Part shown: one piece after another, positions 23,560 through 32,153 of the stretch | How positions within the stretch are numbered: position 1 is the stretch's first letter | Layout of the letters: each line of letters begins with the position of its first letter | DNA from: a bacterium | GTDB taxonomy: Bacteria > Zixibacteria > MSB-5A5 > GN15 > FEB-12 | NCBI GenBank assembly: GCA_029211095.1 | Contig: JARGFS010000015.1 | Location: 1 to 36,530 of the forward strand | DNA: 36,530 nt | Direction: 5' to 3' | The notes under the pieces: model-generated | What the model was told of the DNA's origin: nothing | What the model saw: only the letters and a program-made list of their open reading frames with translations | The model's database searches: none | Made by a program: the position numbers and the translations under genes

Positions 23560-23596
23560 CGCATATAGCATTACAAATGCTTTTTCAGCCCGTTGC
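23531..23596 (+). promoter_or_regulatory. Proposed antiterminator helix
   Basis: GCAATGGGC (23531-23539) can pair over nine bases, with one G-U pair, with GCCCGTTGC (23588-23596), which contains the 5' arm of the second terminator. The two helices are mutually exclusive. Confidence 0.5.
23567..23585 (+). terminator. First leader terminator hairpin (AT-rich, weaker)
   Basis: AGCATT (23567-23572), loop ACA, AATGCT (23576-23581), with five T residues ending at 23585. A six-base stem, eight bases past the leader stop codon. Confidence 0.5.
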
Positions 23597-23621
23597 ACCC
23601 CAGTTGGTCAACGGGTTTTTT
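23589..23621 (+). terminator. Second leader terminator (stronger)
   Basis: CCCGTTG (23589-23595) pairs with CAACGGG (23609-23615), extended inward by ACC/GGT, and six T residues follow (23616-23621). It lies 55 bases before the exporter start codon, so without read-through the exporter would not be transcribed from the promoter at 23353. Confidence 0.8.
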
Positions 23622-23676
23622 GTTTGCCTGTTGGTCTGGAACAGAAGATACAGACAGCGCGTAAGGAAATATTGAG

Positions 23677-25473
23677 ATGTTAAATACATATTTTGAAGAT
23701 GAAAAAGTAACCGGCAAGGAAAAGGACATTCCGACCAGGAAAGCCTTCCTGCACTTGCTGCCACTGCTGAAAGAGCATCGTGGAAGACTCTTCTTCTCAT
23801 TGCTGCTGCTGGCGGCAGCCACCGGACTCTCTCTGGTCTGGCCGGTTCTGCTGAAAGACGGGATTGATGGTCCGCTCAAAGAGAATGACTTCAACGCTCT
23901 CTTGATTTTGGCTTGGTGGATTGCCGGAATTCAGATAGTTACGGTCGTTATACAATATATCATGCGCGTCTGGCTTGAGATTATCGGGCAGGATGTGATG
24001 ATTGAACTCAAGGAACGACTGTTTAAACATATTCTGTCATTGGATATCTCGTTTTTTGACCGGAACCCGGTTGGTCGTTTGATGGCCAGGGTGGAGTCAG
24101 ATACGGAGTCGCTCCGCCTCCTGTTCACCAATACAGTCGTGCTGATTGTGGCCGATATGCTGTTGTTGGTGGGGCTGTATGGCGTCCTCTTCTGGTACAA
24201 CTGGCGGATGGCTGCGGTACTGGTGCTCTCGATTCCGGTGATTGGAATCCTGGTCTGGATATTCCATAAGATTACCACCCACAGGTTTCTGGAAGTTCGC
24301 AAGCGGATGGCCGAAGTTACCGCCACCCTGACGGAGTTCCTGCATGGGATGTCTATCGTTCAGGTTTTCCACCGGGGAGATTATGCCCGGGGTCGGGTGT
24401 TCAAGGTGAACGAGAGCAAGTTTAGCGAAGACGCTTATGTGAATATTGCGGTCTGTCTCTTTTTCAACACGGTCTTCTTTTTTGAGTATGTCAAGATTGG
24501 ACTGGTGCTGATTCTGGGACCTGCCTTTGGCATGACCTTTGGCCTGATGATCATGTTCCTGCTATATATCTGGCGTTCGTTTGAGCCAATCTTCCGAACT
24601 TCGGAGCAGCTTTCCAACTTCCAGAAAGCGGTGGCGGGAGCCAAGCGGATATTTGCTCTGCTGGACGAAAAGCCAAAACTGATGGACCCGGTTCGTCCTC
24701 TCCCTTGGCCAGGCTTGAAAAAGAGCATCCGGTTTGAGAATGTCTGGTTCTCCTACAATGATGATGAGAACTGGGTTATGCGCGATGTGAGTTTTGAACT
24801 GCAAGTGGGCACTTCGCTGGCCCTGGTCGGAGTGACTGGTGGAGGGAAGTCTACCGTCATCTCGTTGCTGCTGCGATTGTATGATCCGCAGGAGGGACGG
24901 ATTACAGTTGATGGGATCGACATACGGGAGATGGCCGTGGCCGACCTCCGAAGTCACTTCGCGCTGGTGTTGCAGGATATAATCCTCTTCCCCGGCGACA
25001 TAATCTCCAATATCGGTCTTGATGCCGCGGAGGTCACCGATGCGAGAATCCGGGCGGCTGCAAAAACGGTCGAGGCTGACCGGTTTATTGAACGTCTGCC
25101 AGATGGGTACCAGACCGAAGTATCCGAGAAGGGCTCTAACTTCAGCCGCGGAGAGCGACAGTTGCTGTCGTTTGCCCGAGCGCTGGCGGTAGACCCGGAT
25201 ATTCTGATTCTGGATGAGGCGACCAGTTCGGTTGATCCGGACACGGAACGTCAGATTCAGAATTCGCTCGATACTCTGATGGAGGGTCGCACCTCGTTAG
25301 TGGTAGCGCACCGTCTGGCCACGATCCTGAACGCCAATCAGATACTGGTGATTCGTCGTGGTGAGATTATCGAACGCGGAACACATACTGAGTTGATACT
25401 GCAAAGCGGATACTATTCGAGATTGTTCCACTTGCAGTTTAAGCATAAGAATGGAGTTGCAGCTAATGCATAG
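23677..25473 (+). CDS. ABC exporter half-transporter, catalytic-site subunit
   Basis: A 598-residue type IV (MsbA/MdlA-like) half-transporter: an N-terminal six-helix membrane domain (about 20-330) followed by an ATPase domain. Walker A is GVTGGGKS at 385-392 and Walker B ends with catalytic Glu514 (LILDEATSS). The signature motif is degenerate, FSRGE at 489-493 instead of LSGGQ. AAGGA lies nine bases before the ATG. It overlaps the second subunit gene, and together they should form a heterodimer exporting lipids, peptides or drugs across the inner membrane. Expression is probably controlled by the leader upstream. The substrate cannot be told from sequence. Confidence 0.93.
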   Translation: MLNTYFEDEKVTGKEKDIPTRKAFLHLLPLLKEHRGRLFFSLLLLAAATGLSLVWPVLLKDGIDGPLKENDFNALLILAWWIAGIQIVTVVIQYIMRVWLEIIGQDVMIELKERLFKHILSLDISFFDRNPVGRLMARVESDTESLRLLFTNTVVLIVADMLLLVGLYGVLFWYNWRMAAVLVLSIPVIGILVWIFHKITTHRFLEVRKRMAEVTATLTEFLHGMSIVQVFHRGDYARGRVFKVNESKFSEDAYVNIAVCLFFNTVFFFEYVKIGLVLILGPAFGMTFGLMIMFLLYIWRSFEPIFRTSEQLSNFQKAVAGAKRIFALLDEKPKLMDPVRPLPWPGLKKSIRFENVWFSYNDDENWVMRDVSFELQVGTSLALVGVTGGGKSTVISLLLRLYDPQEGRITVDGIDIREMAVADLRSHFALVLQDIILFPGDIISNIGLDAAEVTDARIRAAAKTVEADRFIERLPDGYQTEVSEKGSNFSRGERQLLSFARALAVDPDILILDEATSSVDPDTERQIQNSLDTLMEGRTSLVVAHRLATILNANQILVIRRGEIIERGTHTELILQSGYYSRLFHLQFKHKNGVAANA

Positions 25474-27265
25474 AAATAAATTCATATGGCTTTGGCAGTA
25501 CTATCGCCGGCACTTTTATTTGCTGGCCGTACTACTGATTTTCACGCCCATCCAGGCTGTCTTCCAGGTGGCGATACCGCGAATGTACGGATTCGCGGTA
25601 GACTTCCTGCAGGCGGGCGAGATTCCGGATGACTGGCTGGCAAAATTGGTGGCCAGCGGCGGAGAGTCGGTCGGGCTCTCCACTCTGACCGCGTTCGGCT
25701 GGGCCTTTATCCTGCTCGGCCTGATCTCGGTGATTCTGTACGCTTATGTGCAGACGCATCGAGCCTGGATGAACTGCCGCCTGGAGATGGAGTTTCGACA
25801 GGATTCATTCTCGCATACAACTTCCAAGGGACCGGACTTTTTTAACAAATTCCGAACCGGTGATTTGGTAACGCGTATGACCGACGATGTGGCGGAGAAG
25901 CTCTCCTGGTTTGCCTGCTCGGGGATATTCCGACTGTATGAGGCGATTCTGAACATCGCGTTCATATTGGTGATGATGATAATGATTGATCCGGTCCTGA
26001 CCCTGTGGACAGCCGGACCATTGCCGATCTTGATTCTGGTTTTCTTCTTTTTCTCAACGGCGCTGGACAAGCAATATGATCATCTCCAGACCCGTATTTC
26101 CCGGTTCAATGATGTCATTGAGGCCTGTTTTTCCGGGATTCGGGTGGTGATGGCCTACGGGCGGGAAAAAGCTCAGAAGAGCAAGTTCCATGAAGCTGCT
26201 GCTGATCGGCGGCAGGCCGAGATACGAACGGTCAAGATTGTCGGCGTAGTGGAATCTCTCTGGTTCTATATCTGGCAATTTGCGCTGGTGATTGTAATGG
26301 TCGCCGGTGGATACATGGTGATCAACCGTGGTCTGTCATACGGAAACATGGCTGTCTTCATTTACTATGTCGTCTGGTTGGTTTTCCCCATGTTTGATAT
26401 CGGGCAGTTTTTGGTGAAATCACGCCAGTCGGCGGTTTCCATCACGCGCCTCAGGGAGCTTGAAGATATGAAGCCAATGGTGGCTGACACCTCTCTTGCC
26501 CACCGCAATGGTGATATCAAGGGAGGATTGTCCTTTGACAAGGTGAGCTTTGCTTTCCCGGAATCTGATCGGCAGGTGATTGAAGATGTTTCTCTGGAGG
26601 TTGCTCCGGGTGAGACAGTCGCGCTGGTTGGCCGAATTGGATCCGGCAAGACATGGCTGGTGAATATGCTTCCCCGTCTGGTAGACCCTTCGGGAGGGAC
26701 GATCACTCTCGATGGACGGGATTTGCGCCAGTTCAGTCTGGAGGACCTTCGGAGAATTATCGGCTATGTTCCCCAGGAGCCGGCCCTGTTCAGTGACACG
26801 GTTCGGAACAACATCACCTTCGGACGGACCGAGATATCGGACGATGAGTTGAACTGGGCGGTCGAAGTCTCCCAGCTCAAAGAGGAGGTGGCGCAGTTCC
26901 CGGAGGGGCTGGAGACTTCAATAGGAACGCGCGGCATGTCTATCTCCGGCGGTCAGAAACAGCGGCTCGGGCTGGCTCGGGCGCTGGTTGGAAAACCAAA
27001 AATCCTGGTGCTGGATGATTGTACTTCGGCTCTTGATTCTCGGACCGAGACCGCGCTTTGGGATCGGCTGCATGAAGTAATGCCGGAGATGACATCGATC
27101 CTGATTACGCATCGGCCGGACCAGTTGCAGAAGGCTGACCGCATTTTTGTTCTCGATGATGGACGCCTGGTTGAGTCCGGACATCATGATGAGTTGATGG
27201 CCGGTAAAACGCTGTATGCTTCGATATACCGTAAATACCAGCTTGAAGCCCAGGTGAATCAGTAA
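25466..27265 (+). CDS. ABC exporter half-transporter, degenerate-site subunit
   Basis: A 599-residue half-transporter with the same plan. I choose ATG 25466, preceded by GGAG at 25453-25456, over the in-frame ATG 25451; it overlaps the first gene by eight bases. Walker A is GRIGSGK near 389-395 and the signature is canonical ISGGQ at 493-497. After Walker B the catalytic Glu is replaced by Asp518 (LVLDDCTSALD). These defects complement those of the first subunit: one composite site has Glu514 plus ISGGQ (active), the other has Asp518 plus FSRGE (inactive). This is the known pattern of heterodimeric exporters such as TM287/288 and BmrCD. Confidence 0.93.
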   Translation: MHRNKFIWLWQYYRRHFYLLAVLLIFTPIQAVFQVAIPRMYGFAVDFLQAGEIPDDWLAKLVASGGESVGLSTLTAFGWAFILLGLISVILYAYVQTHRAWMNCRLEMEFRQDSFSHTTSKGPDFFNKFRTGDLVTRMTDDVAEKLSWFACSGIFRLYEAILNIAFILVMMIMIDPVLTLWTAGPLPILILVFFFFSTALDKQYDHLQTRISRFNDVIEACFSGIRVVMAYGREKAQKSKFHEAAADRRQAEIRTVKIVGVVESLWFYIWQFALVIVMVAGGYMVINRGLSYGNMAVFIYYVVWLVFPMFDIGQFLVKSRQSAVSITRLRELEDMKPMVADTSLAHRNGDIKGGLSFDKVSFAFPESDRQVIEDVSLEVAPGETVALVGRIGSGKTWLVNMLPRLVDPSGGTITLDGRDLRQFSLEDLRRIIGYVPQEPALFSDTVRNNITFGRTEISDDELNWAVEVSQLKEEVAQFPEGLETSIGTRGMSISGGQKQRLGLARALVGKPKILVLDDCTSALDSRTETALWDRLHEVMPEMTSILITHRPDQLQKADRIFVLDDGRLVESGHHDELMAGKTLYASIYRKYQLEAQVNQ

Positions 27266-27273
27266 CGGTGCAC

Positions 27274-27304
27274 AAAAAAAGCCCGGACGAGAAATTATCC
27301 GGGC
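27274..27304 (-). terminator. Intrinsic terminator for the small membrane protein gene
   Basis: GCCCGGA (27281-27287) pairs with TCCGGGC (27298-27304), and on the minus strand seven T residues follow (27280-27274). It lies between two convergent genes and may also slow plus-strand transcription. Confidence 0.8.
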
Positions 27305-27347
27305 CCTTATATAGAATAGATTGGCGGAGACGTTTTTGTAAGTCTGG

Positions 27348-27596
27348 TTAAATAGCCGCGAGCAATTTGACTACGCCGACGACCAATCCGACTACGATTA
27401 GAATCGGGAGCAGAATGCCGCCGACAACAGCGACAAATCCAATTACGAGGCCGATAAACCCGGCAATCAGTCCGATGAGACCGCCGACCAGGCCGAAAAT
27501 GGCACCGATAATGCCACCGAGTAGACCGAGAACTTTAAGGCCCAGCAGTATCACGAGGATTGAGCCGACAAAGAGCGCTAAAAAGAATTTTCCCAT
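27348..27596 (-). CDS. Small glycine-rich hydrophobic membrane protein
   Basis: The ATG at 27596 has AAGGGA seven bases upstream, giving 82 residues; the frame to 27647 adds 17 residues without character. Nearly the whole product is hydrophobic, with a regular glycine spacing (LGGIIGAIFGLVGGLIGLIAG) about every three to four residues, suggesting tightly packed helices or an oligomer. There are about three membrane segments and a lone lysine near the end (VVKLLAAI). It resembles short phage-shock or glycine-zipper membrane proteins only in composition. Function unknown. It ends at a clear terminator. Confidence 0.65.
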   Translation of the reverse strand: MGKFFLALFVGSILVILLGLKVLGLLGGIIGAIFGLVGGLIGLIAGFIGLVIGFVAVVGGILLPILIVVGLVVGVVKLLAAI

Positions 27597-27748
27597 ACCT
27601 TTATCCCTTGAATTCGCGTTGAACTGTCTGCTTTTGAATACGGTCACTCAGCCAAAAAGTTGCGCGTCGGGCGGGCGGGTTCACAGAACTTTAGCCGCCA
27701 CACCTAAGCGTATGAATTACTTGCTTATAGGTCCGACAATGAGAATAG

Positions 27749-27776
27749 TTGATCCGATTGAGAAAGAGTGTATCTT
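27749..27776 (+). promoter_or_regulatory. Possible promoter for glnS
   Basis: TTGATC (27749-27754), 16 bases, TATCTT (27771-27776), 55 bases before the start codon. Moderate matches only. Confidence 0.35.
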
Positions 27777-27831
27777 ATGCGACAATTGGATTTCCAAAAA
27801 CAGAACTGCTTCCTAATAGCCGGAGTCTTAG

Positions 27832-29520
27832 ATGACCATAGAAAATGAGAACAACACGAACTTTATCAAAGAGATTATCAAGAAAGACCTGAACTCCGGC
27901 GCGAACGACGGCCGGGTGGCGACCCGGTTTCCGCCGGAGCCAAACGGATTCTTACATATCGGCCACGCTAAGTCTATCTGTCTTAATTTCGGGCTGGCCG
28001 AAGAATTCAAGGGACTCTGTAATCTCCGGTTTGATGATACCAATCCGACCAGGGAAGAGACTAAATATGTTGAGGCGATTAAGGAAGACGTTCGCTGGCT
28101 CGGGTTTGACTGGGAGGACAGGCTTTATTTTGCTTCTGATTACTTTGATCAATTGTATGAATTCGCCCTGCATCTGGTCAATAGCGGCAAGGCCTACGTC
28201 GATGACCTGAGTGCCGATGAGATTCGTGAATACCGGGGAACGCTTACTGAGCCCGGCCAGGACAGCCCTTATCGGGAACGTACGGTCGATGAGAACCTTG
28301 ATCTTTTTGAGCGGATGCGAGCCGGAGAGTTTGCCGATGGGAGCCATGTGTTAAGAGCCAAAATAGACATGGCTCATCCGAACATGGTCATGCGTGATCC
28401 GACAATCTACCGGATTCGTCGCGCTCACCATCATCGGACCGGCGACAAGTGGTGCATTTATCCGATGTATGATTTTACTCACTGCCTCAGCGATGCTATT
28501 GAAGGGATCACTCATTCAGTTTGCACCCTTGAGTTTGAAAACAATCGTGCCCTTTACGACTGGTTTATCGAGAACGTCAATACCAAGCATACTCCACATC
28601 AGTACGAATTTGCTCGGCTGGAACTTACACATACCCTCATGAGTAAACGGAAGCTGCTCAAGCTGGTTGAGGACGGGATCGTGGTTGGCTGGGATGATCC
28701 CCGTCTGCCAACAATCGCGGGAATCCGTCGTCGGGGTTATCCGCCGGAAGCTATGCGCACGCTGGCCGAGCGGGTGGGCGTTGCCAAAAAGCGGGACACT
28801 ATGGTTGAGTACGGCTTTCTGGAACATGCGGTACGTGAGAATCTCAATCTGACAGCCAATAGAGTCATGGCCGTGCTCGATCCGCTCAAGCTGGTCATAG
28901 AAAACTACCCGGAAGATAAATCTGAGACCTTTGAAATTGTAAACAACCCCGAAGATGAGTCAGCCGGAAGTCGACAAGTCCCATTTTCTCGCGAAGTATA
29001 TATAGAGCGCGGGGATTTCATGGAAGAGCCGCCCAGGAAGTTCTTCCGCCTCTCCCCCGGCCGTGAAGTTCGCTTGAGAGGAGCCTATTTGGTGACGTGC
29101 GAGTCAGTCGTCAAAGACCCGGACACAGGAGAAGTTGTCGAACTGCGCTGCAAGTATGATCCGGAATCACGGGGCGGCGACGCACCGGATGGTCGCAAAG
29201 TTAAAGGGACGCTCCATTGGGTCTCGGCAAGCCATGCCGTTGAAGCCGAAGTCAGACTGTATGATCACCTCTTCCTGCGTGAGAATATGAATGATATCCC
29301 GGAGGGATCCGAGTTTACGGATTTCCTCAATCCGGATTCCCTTACGGTTGTAAAAAATAGTAAACTTGAACCATCCGTCGCAAACGCCTCCGCCGGAGAC
29401 AGATTTCAGTTCTTGCGCCACGGCTATTTCTGCGTGGATAGTGAGGATTCCGAGCCGAACAAGCTGGTCTTCAATCGGACGGTATCGTTGCGTGATAGCT
29501 GGGGCAAAGGGAGGAAGTAG
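27832..29520 (+). CDS. glnS: Glutaminyl-tRNA synthetase
   Basis: The 562-residue protein is of normal length (E. coli 554). Class I motifs are present: [14 protein letters not shown] (HIGH) near residues 36-49 and [10 protein letters not shown] (KMSKS-type) near 270. Further GlnRS hallmarks are '[12 protein letters not shown]', '[17 protein letters not shown]' and a two-barrel anticodon-binding C-terminus. It attaches glutamine to tRNA-Gln directly, so this organism need not make Gln-tRNA only through the amidotransferase (GatCAB) route. GGAG lies six bases before the ATG. GlnRS genes in bacteria are thought to descend from a transferred eukaryotic gene. Confidence 0.97.
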   Translation: MTIENENNTNFIKEIIKKDLNSGANDGRVATRFPPEPNGFLHIGHAKSICLNFGLAEEFKGLCNLRFDDTNPTREETKYVEAIKEDVRWLGFDWEDRLYFASDYFDQLYEFALHLVNSGKAYVDDLSADEIREYRGTLTEPGQDSPYRERTVDENLDLFERMRAGEFADGSHVLRAKIDMAHPNMVMRDPTIYRIRRAHHHRTGDKWCIYPMYDFTHCLSDAIEGITHSVCTLEFENNRALYDWFIENVNTKHTPHQYEFARLELTHTLMSKRKLLKLVEDGIVVGWDDPRLPTIAGIRRRGYPPEAMRTLAERVGVAKKRDTMVEYGFLEHAVRENLNLTANRVMAVLDPLKLVIENYPEDKSETFEIVNNPEDESAGSRQVPFSREVYIERGDFMEEPPRKFFRLSPGREVRLRGAYLVTCESVVKDPDTGEVVELRCKYDPESRGGDAPDGRKVKGTLHWVSASHAVEAEVRLYDHLFLRENMNDIPEGSEFTDFLNPDSLTVVKNSKLEPSVANASAGDRFQFLRHGYFCVDSEDSEPNKLVFNRTVSLRDSWGKGRK

Positions 29521-29575
29521 AACTCAAGGCTGAATTGTCGGGACCATAAAAGACAGTATCTACGTGATCTCAATA

Positions 29576-29599
29576 GGCGGGATCGGAGTGACTCCGCCC
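29576..29599. repeat. Short hairpin between convergent genes
   Basis: CGGAG (29584-29588) pairs with CTCCG (29592-29596), flanked by GGCGG and CCC that can extend the stem with a bulge. No T-run follows on either side. Confidence 0.45.
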
Positions 29600-29611
29600 T
29601 GCAAGTAATAA

Positions 29612-32041
29612 TCAAGTCCACGCTTTTCGGTTAGCCATCAGCAAATAAGCCATCAAGTATACTATCGCGGCCAGAATCAGCGCGGCGGTAAATCCAAACT
29701 CCATCGCAAACATGACCACGAAAGTAGCGCCAAGAACCGAAGCTGCACCGTTGACGGCAAAACCCCAGTCAACCAGTTCTCCAACTTTTCGAGACGCTTT
29801 GGGGAAAGGCATTCCCATAAAGAAACCGAGCGGAGTAATCAGAAGCGCCGTTACTACGGCCCGCCAGAATATCGGCAGTGAAATCAGCATCCCGGTCAAA
29901 CTTCCGAACAGGAAAATATCGAGCAGCAGCCAGATAAAGATCCCAAAGAACGGGACAGCATCGTTGAATTTTGAGGAATACCTGCTGCCCACGCCCGAAC
30001 TCACTAACAGGGTCAAAAGAACCGTTGCGATAGAGTAGATTGAAGCGCCGATGAAGAGAGCATACTTCTGGATCAGGACGATCTCAATCATCATGAAGCC
30101 GAGACCAATCGCAAAATAGAACAACCAGGGTGTGGCTCTCAGTTTTTCCCTACTCATCCAGTAAGGCAACAACGTGAGCGGAACAACGATAATAATCGTC
30201 ACCAGCATAATGATGACCATGACGAGTTTTGACAGAGGGAAACCGCGGAAATCAACCCACTGGTGTATTTTTGTAAGTCCCTCGCGAGAGAAATTTTTCC
30301 AAAGACCCATCTGGGCAACAAAAGGACGATTATCGGTGGCCGGTGATAGATCCACCCTGGAGCTGTCCGCCTGCCTCTCCCAACCGTTGAGAACAATCTG
30401 ATTGATGCTGTTGTCGGCAATAGAATCGACCGGAGGATAGAGCAGGTGGATCTGCTCCCACTTTTCTTCGGTAAGCGGACCGTAGGCGTAGTAGCGGAGA
30501 CTGTCGGTCAGGGGACGTTTTGAGAAAAGCAAAAGGTTACGATGCATCTGGGGCAGATCGTATATGGCAAAATGATCAAGCGGATCGGCCACTCCTTCGC
30601 TCTTGAGAGCATCAATAACGCTGCTCACCAGACGGGGCATGTATACCTGATGCTCCATGGAAAGAAAGCCGCTATCCGACAGAGCGTTCCAATAGTCCTG
30701 GAAAGCTTCGGTAGTGAAAATATAGTTCTCCGCAAAGGCAAAGGAGCCGGAGCCAAGCGCGGCCCAGGTATTGGAACTTAGCGAGTAAATCAGGTCAAAC
30801 TTATTCTCGAATTGCCTGATGTACGTCCGGGCATCTTCGGAAACAACCGTAACCCTTGGGTCCTGATAGATGTTGCCAGAAAAGTCGTTCAAAGTAACTA
30901 TCTCAAACGGCAGCACCCGGGTTGTATCCTGCACCAGTTCGGATGCCGAAGAGGAGTCTGAGCTGAGCGTGTCGGGAGCGGAACTGTTGACAGAAGCTGA
31001 GTCTTGAATTGAGTCTGTCTCCGACTCCGAACTTTGTTCCGGTTCCGGTTCTGGTAGAGATGGGGGGAGATAGCCACAGGAGTCACCATGGGTCATCATG
31101 TAGTTTATATGCGGGTTGACTTCGACAGCATGGATCTCGACCGCCCCTTCGGCCAACGCCTGCAATACATCTCCTCCCCCGCCGGAACCGAGCGACAGGA
31201 AGGTGCAGGAATCAAACTGATTTATCAGATAGGAGACATTGATCGACCATTCATTGTCGGTGGTGTCATCGGCGTCCCATACTCCATCAAAGGCAAAGAC
31301 AGGAGAGTTGGCCACATTATCAATATTTATCCCGCGCGCTTCGGGGCCGTAGTCGAATAGTTTAATCTTGGCCATCGCATCCCAGTGTTTGTAAATGACC
31401 GGCGCCCGCTCTTGTCGGTCGGGCTCAAGTAAAGAGACAGAATTGATCACGGCAACAATCAGGAGGCCGGCTACTATCAGGGGGAGAATCCGCAGCCATG
31501 ACGGGGCGGCCAGAATACCGGCTAGCAGGATGGGCGCGGCAATCAGGAAAGCGGCGGCCGGAGTTCCGATAGAGTTCATCAGGAGAATGGCCAGCAGAAC
31601 GCCGCCAGCCGCTCCGATCAGATCGGCCATGTATAGTGATCCGATTTCGCGCACATGACTTTTGAACAGGATGGCAAGGGCCATTCCACCCAGTATGAAT
31701 GATGAGCTTAGCAGAAAGATGGTGACAACGAGTTTCCCCAGCATGAGCCAGCTTGTGAACAGGGCGGAGAACTCCAGCCCAAGTTTGAACACGAGGACGG
31801 GACCAACAATTCCCATCAGGGCAGCCAGGGAGAGATAGACAGCGACAAGGTTTTTGCGAGACAAGCTCGGGAACAGCCGAACCAGTAATGCCCCCTCGCC
31901 CAGCCCTAAGATTGCCAGCGACAATACGAGAAAGGCGAAAGTGTAGAAGAACTCGGCCGACATCAGGCGGGTCCAGGTAAGTTCCTGAGCGACCAAGCTG
32001 GCCGATAAAAGCGCAACTATCCAGAGCTGTTTGTAATTCAT
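29612..32041 (-). CDS. Polytopic membrane protein with spermidine-synthase-like domain
   Basis: The 809-residue protein has about seven N-terminal membrane helices (1-205), a Rossmann domain in the middle and about seven more helices from residue 590. The central domain has a SAM-binding loop 'SLGSGGGGDVLQALAEGAVEIHAVEVNP' as in spermidine synthase. The catalytic motif normally near 'YDVIIVDxxDP' reads 'FDLIYSLSSNTWAALGSG', so the acidic residues that bind the amine are lacking. Between the two lies a 45-residue Glu/Ser/Asp-rich linker (about 30920-31055). Related 'fused MFS/spermidine synthase' proteins are common and mostly uncharacterised. True polyamine synthesis is doubtful. Confidence 0.78.
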   Translation of the reverse strand: MNYKQLWIVALLSASLVAQELTWTRLMSAEFFYTFAFLVLSLAILGLGEGALLVRLFPSLSRKNLVAVYLSLAALMGIVGPVLVFKLGLEFSALFTSWLMLGKLVVTIFLLSSSFILGGMALAILFKSHVREIGSLYMADLIGAAGGVLLAILLMNSIGTPAAAFLIAAPILLAGILAAPSWLRILPLIVAGLLIVAVINSVSLLEPDRQERAPVIYKHWDAMAKIKLFDYGPEARGINIDNVANSPVFAFDGVWDADDTTDNEWSINVSYLINQFDSCTFLSLGSGGGGDVLQALAEGAVEIHAVEVNPHINYMMTHGDSCGYLPPSLPEPEPEQSSESETDSIQDSASVNSSAPDTLSSDSSSASELVQDTTRVLPFEIVTLNDFSGNIYQDPRVTVVSEDARTYIRQFENKFDLIYSLSSNTWAALGSGSFAFAENYIFTTEAFQDYWNALSDSGFLSMEHQVYMPRLVSSVIDALKSEGVADPLDHFAIYDLPQMHRNLLLFSKRPLTDSLRYYAYGPLTEEKWEQIHLLYPPVDSIADNSINQIVLNGWERQADSSRVDLSPATDNRPFVAQMGLWKNFSREGLTKIHQWVDFRGFPLSKLVMVIIMLVTIIIVVPLTLLPYWMSREKLRATPWLFYFAIGLGFMMIEIVLIQKYALFIGASIYSIATVLLTLLVSSGVGSRYSSKFNDAVPFFGIFIWLLLDIFLFGSLTGMLISLPIFWRAVVTALLITPLGFFMGMPFPKASRKVGELVDWGFAVNGAASVLGATFVVMFAMEFGFTAALILAAIVYLMAYLLMANRKAWT

Positions 32042-32153
32042 CGATCGATCTGCCTTTTCGAAATAGTGGTGTGCCGCATCTGCGTTATCATACTTGTAGG
32101 TTACGGATCAGAAATGGGAATGTTCAAGCAAAAAGTCTATTTGACGCTTTTGA

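Noticed and set aside
23521-23575. tRNA-like stretch (GGCCGTGTGGCGCAATGG resembles a D-arm)
   Set aside because: No anticodon stem-loop, T-arm or acceptor pairing follows. The bases are explained by the leader ORF and antiterminator arm.
23481-23675. A 64-codon frame starting at GTG 23481
   Set aside because: It reads through both terminator hairpins and has no ribosome site. The ATG frame at 23467, with a strong site, is the better leader ORF.
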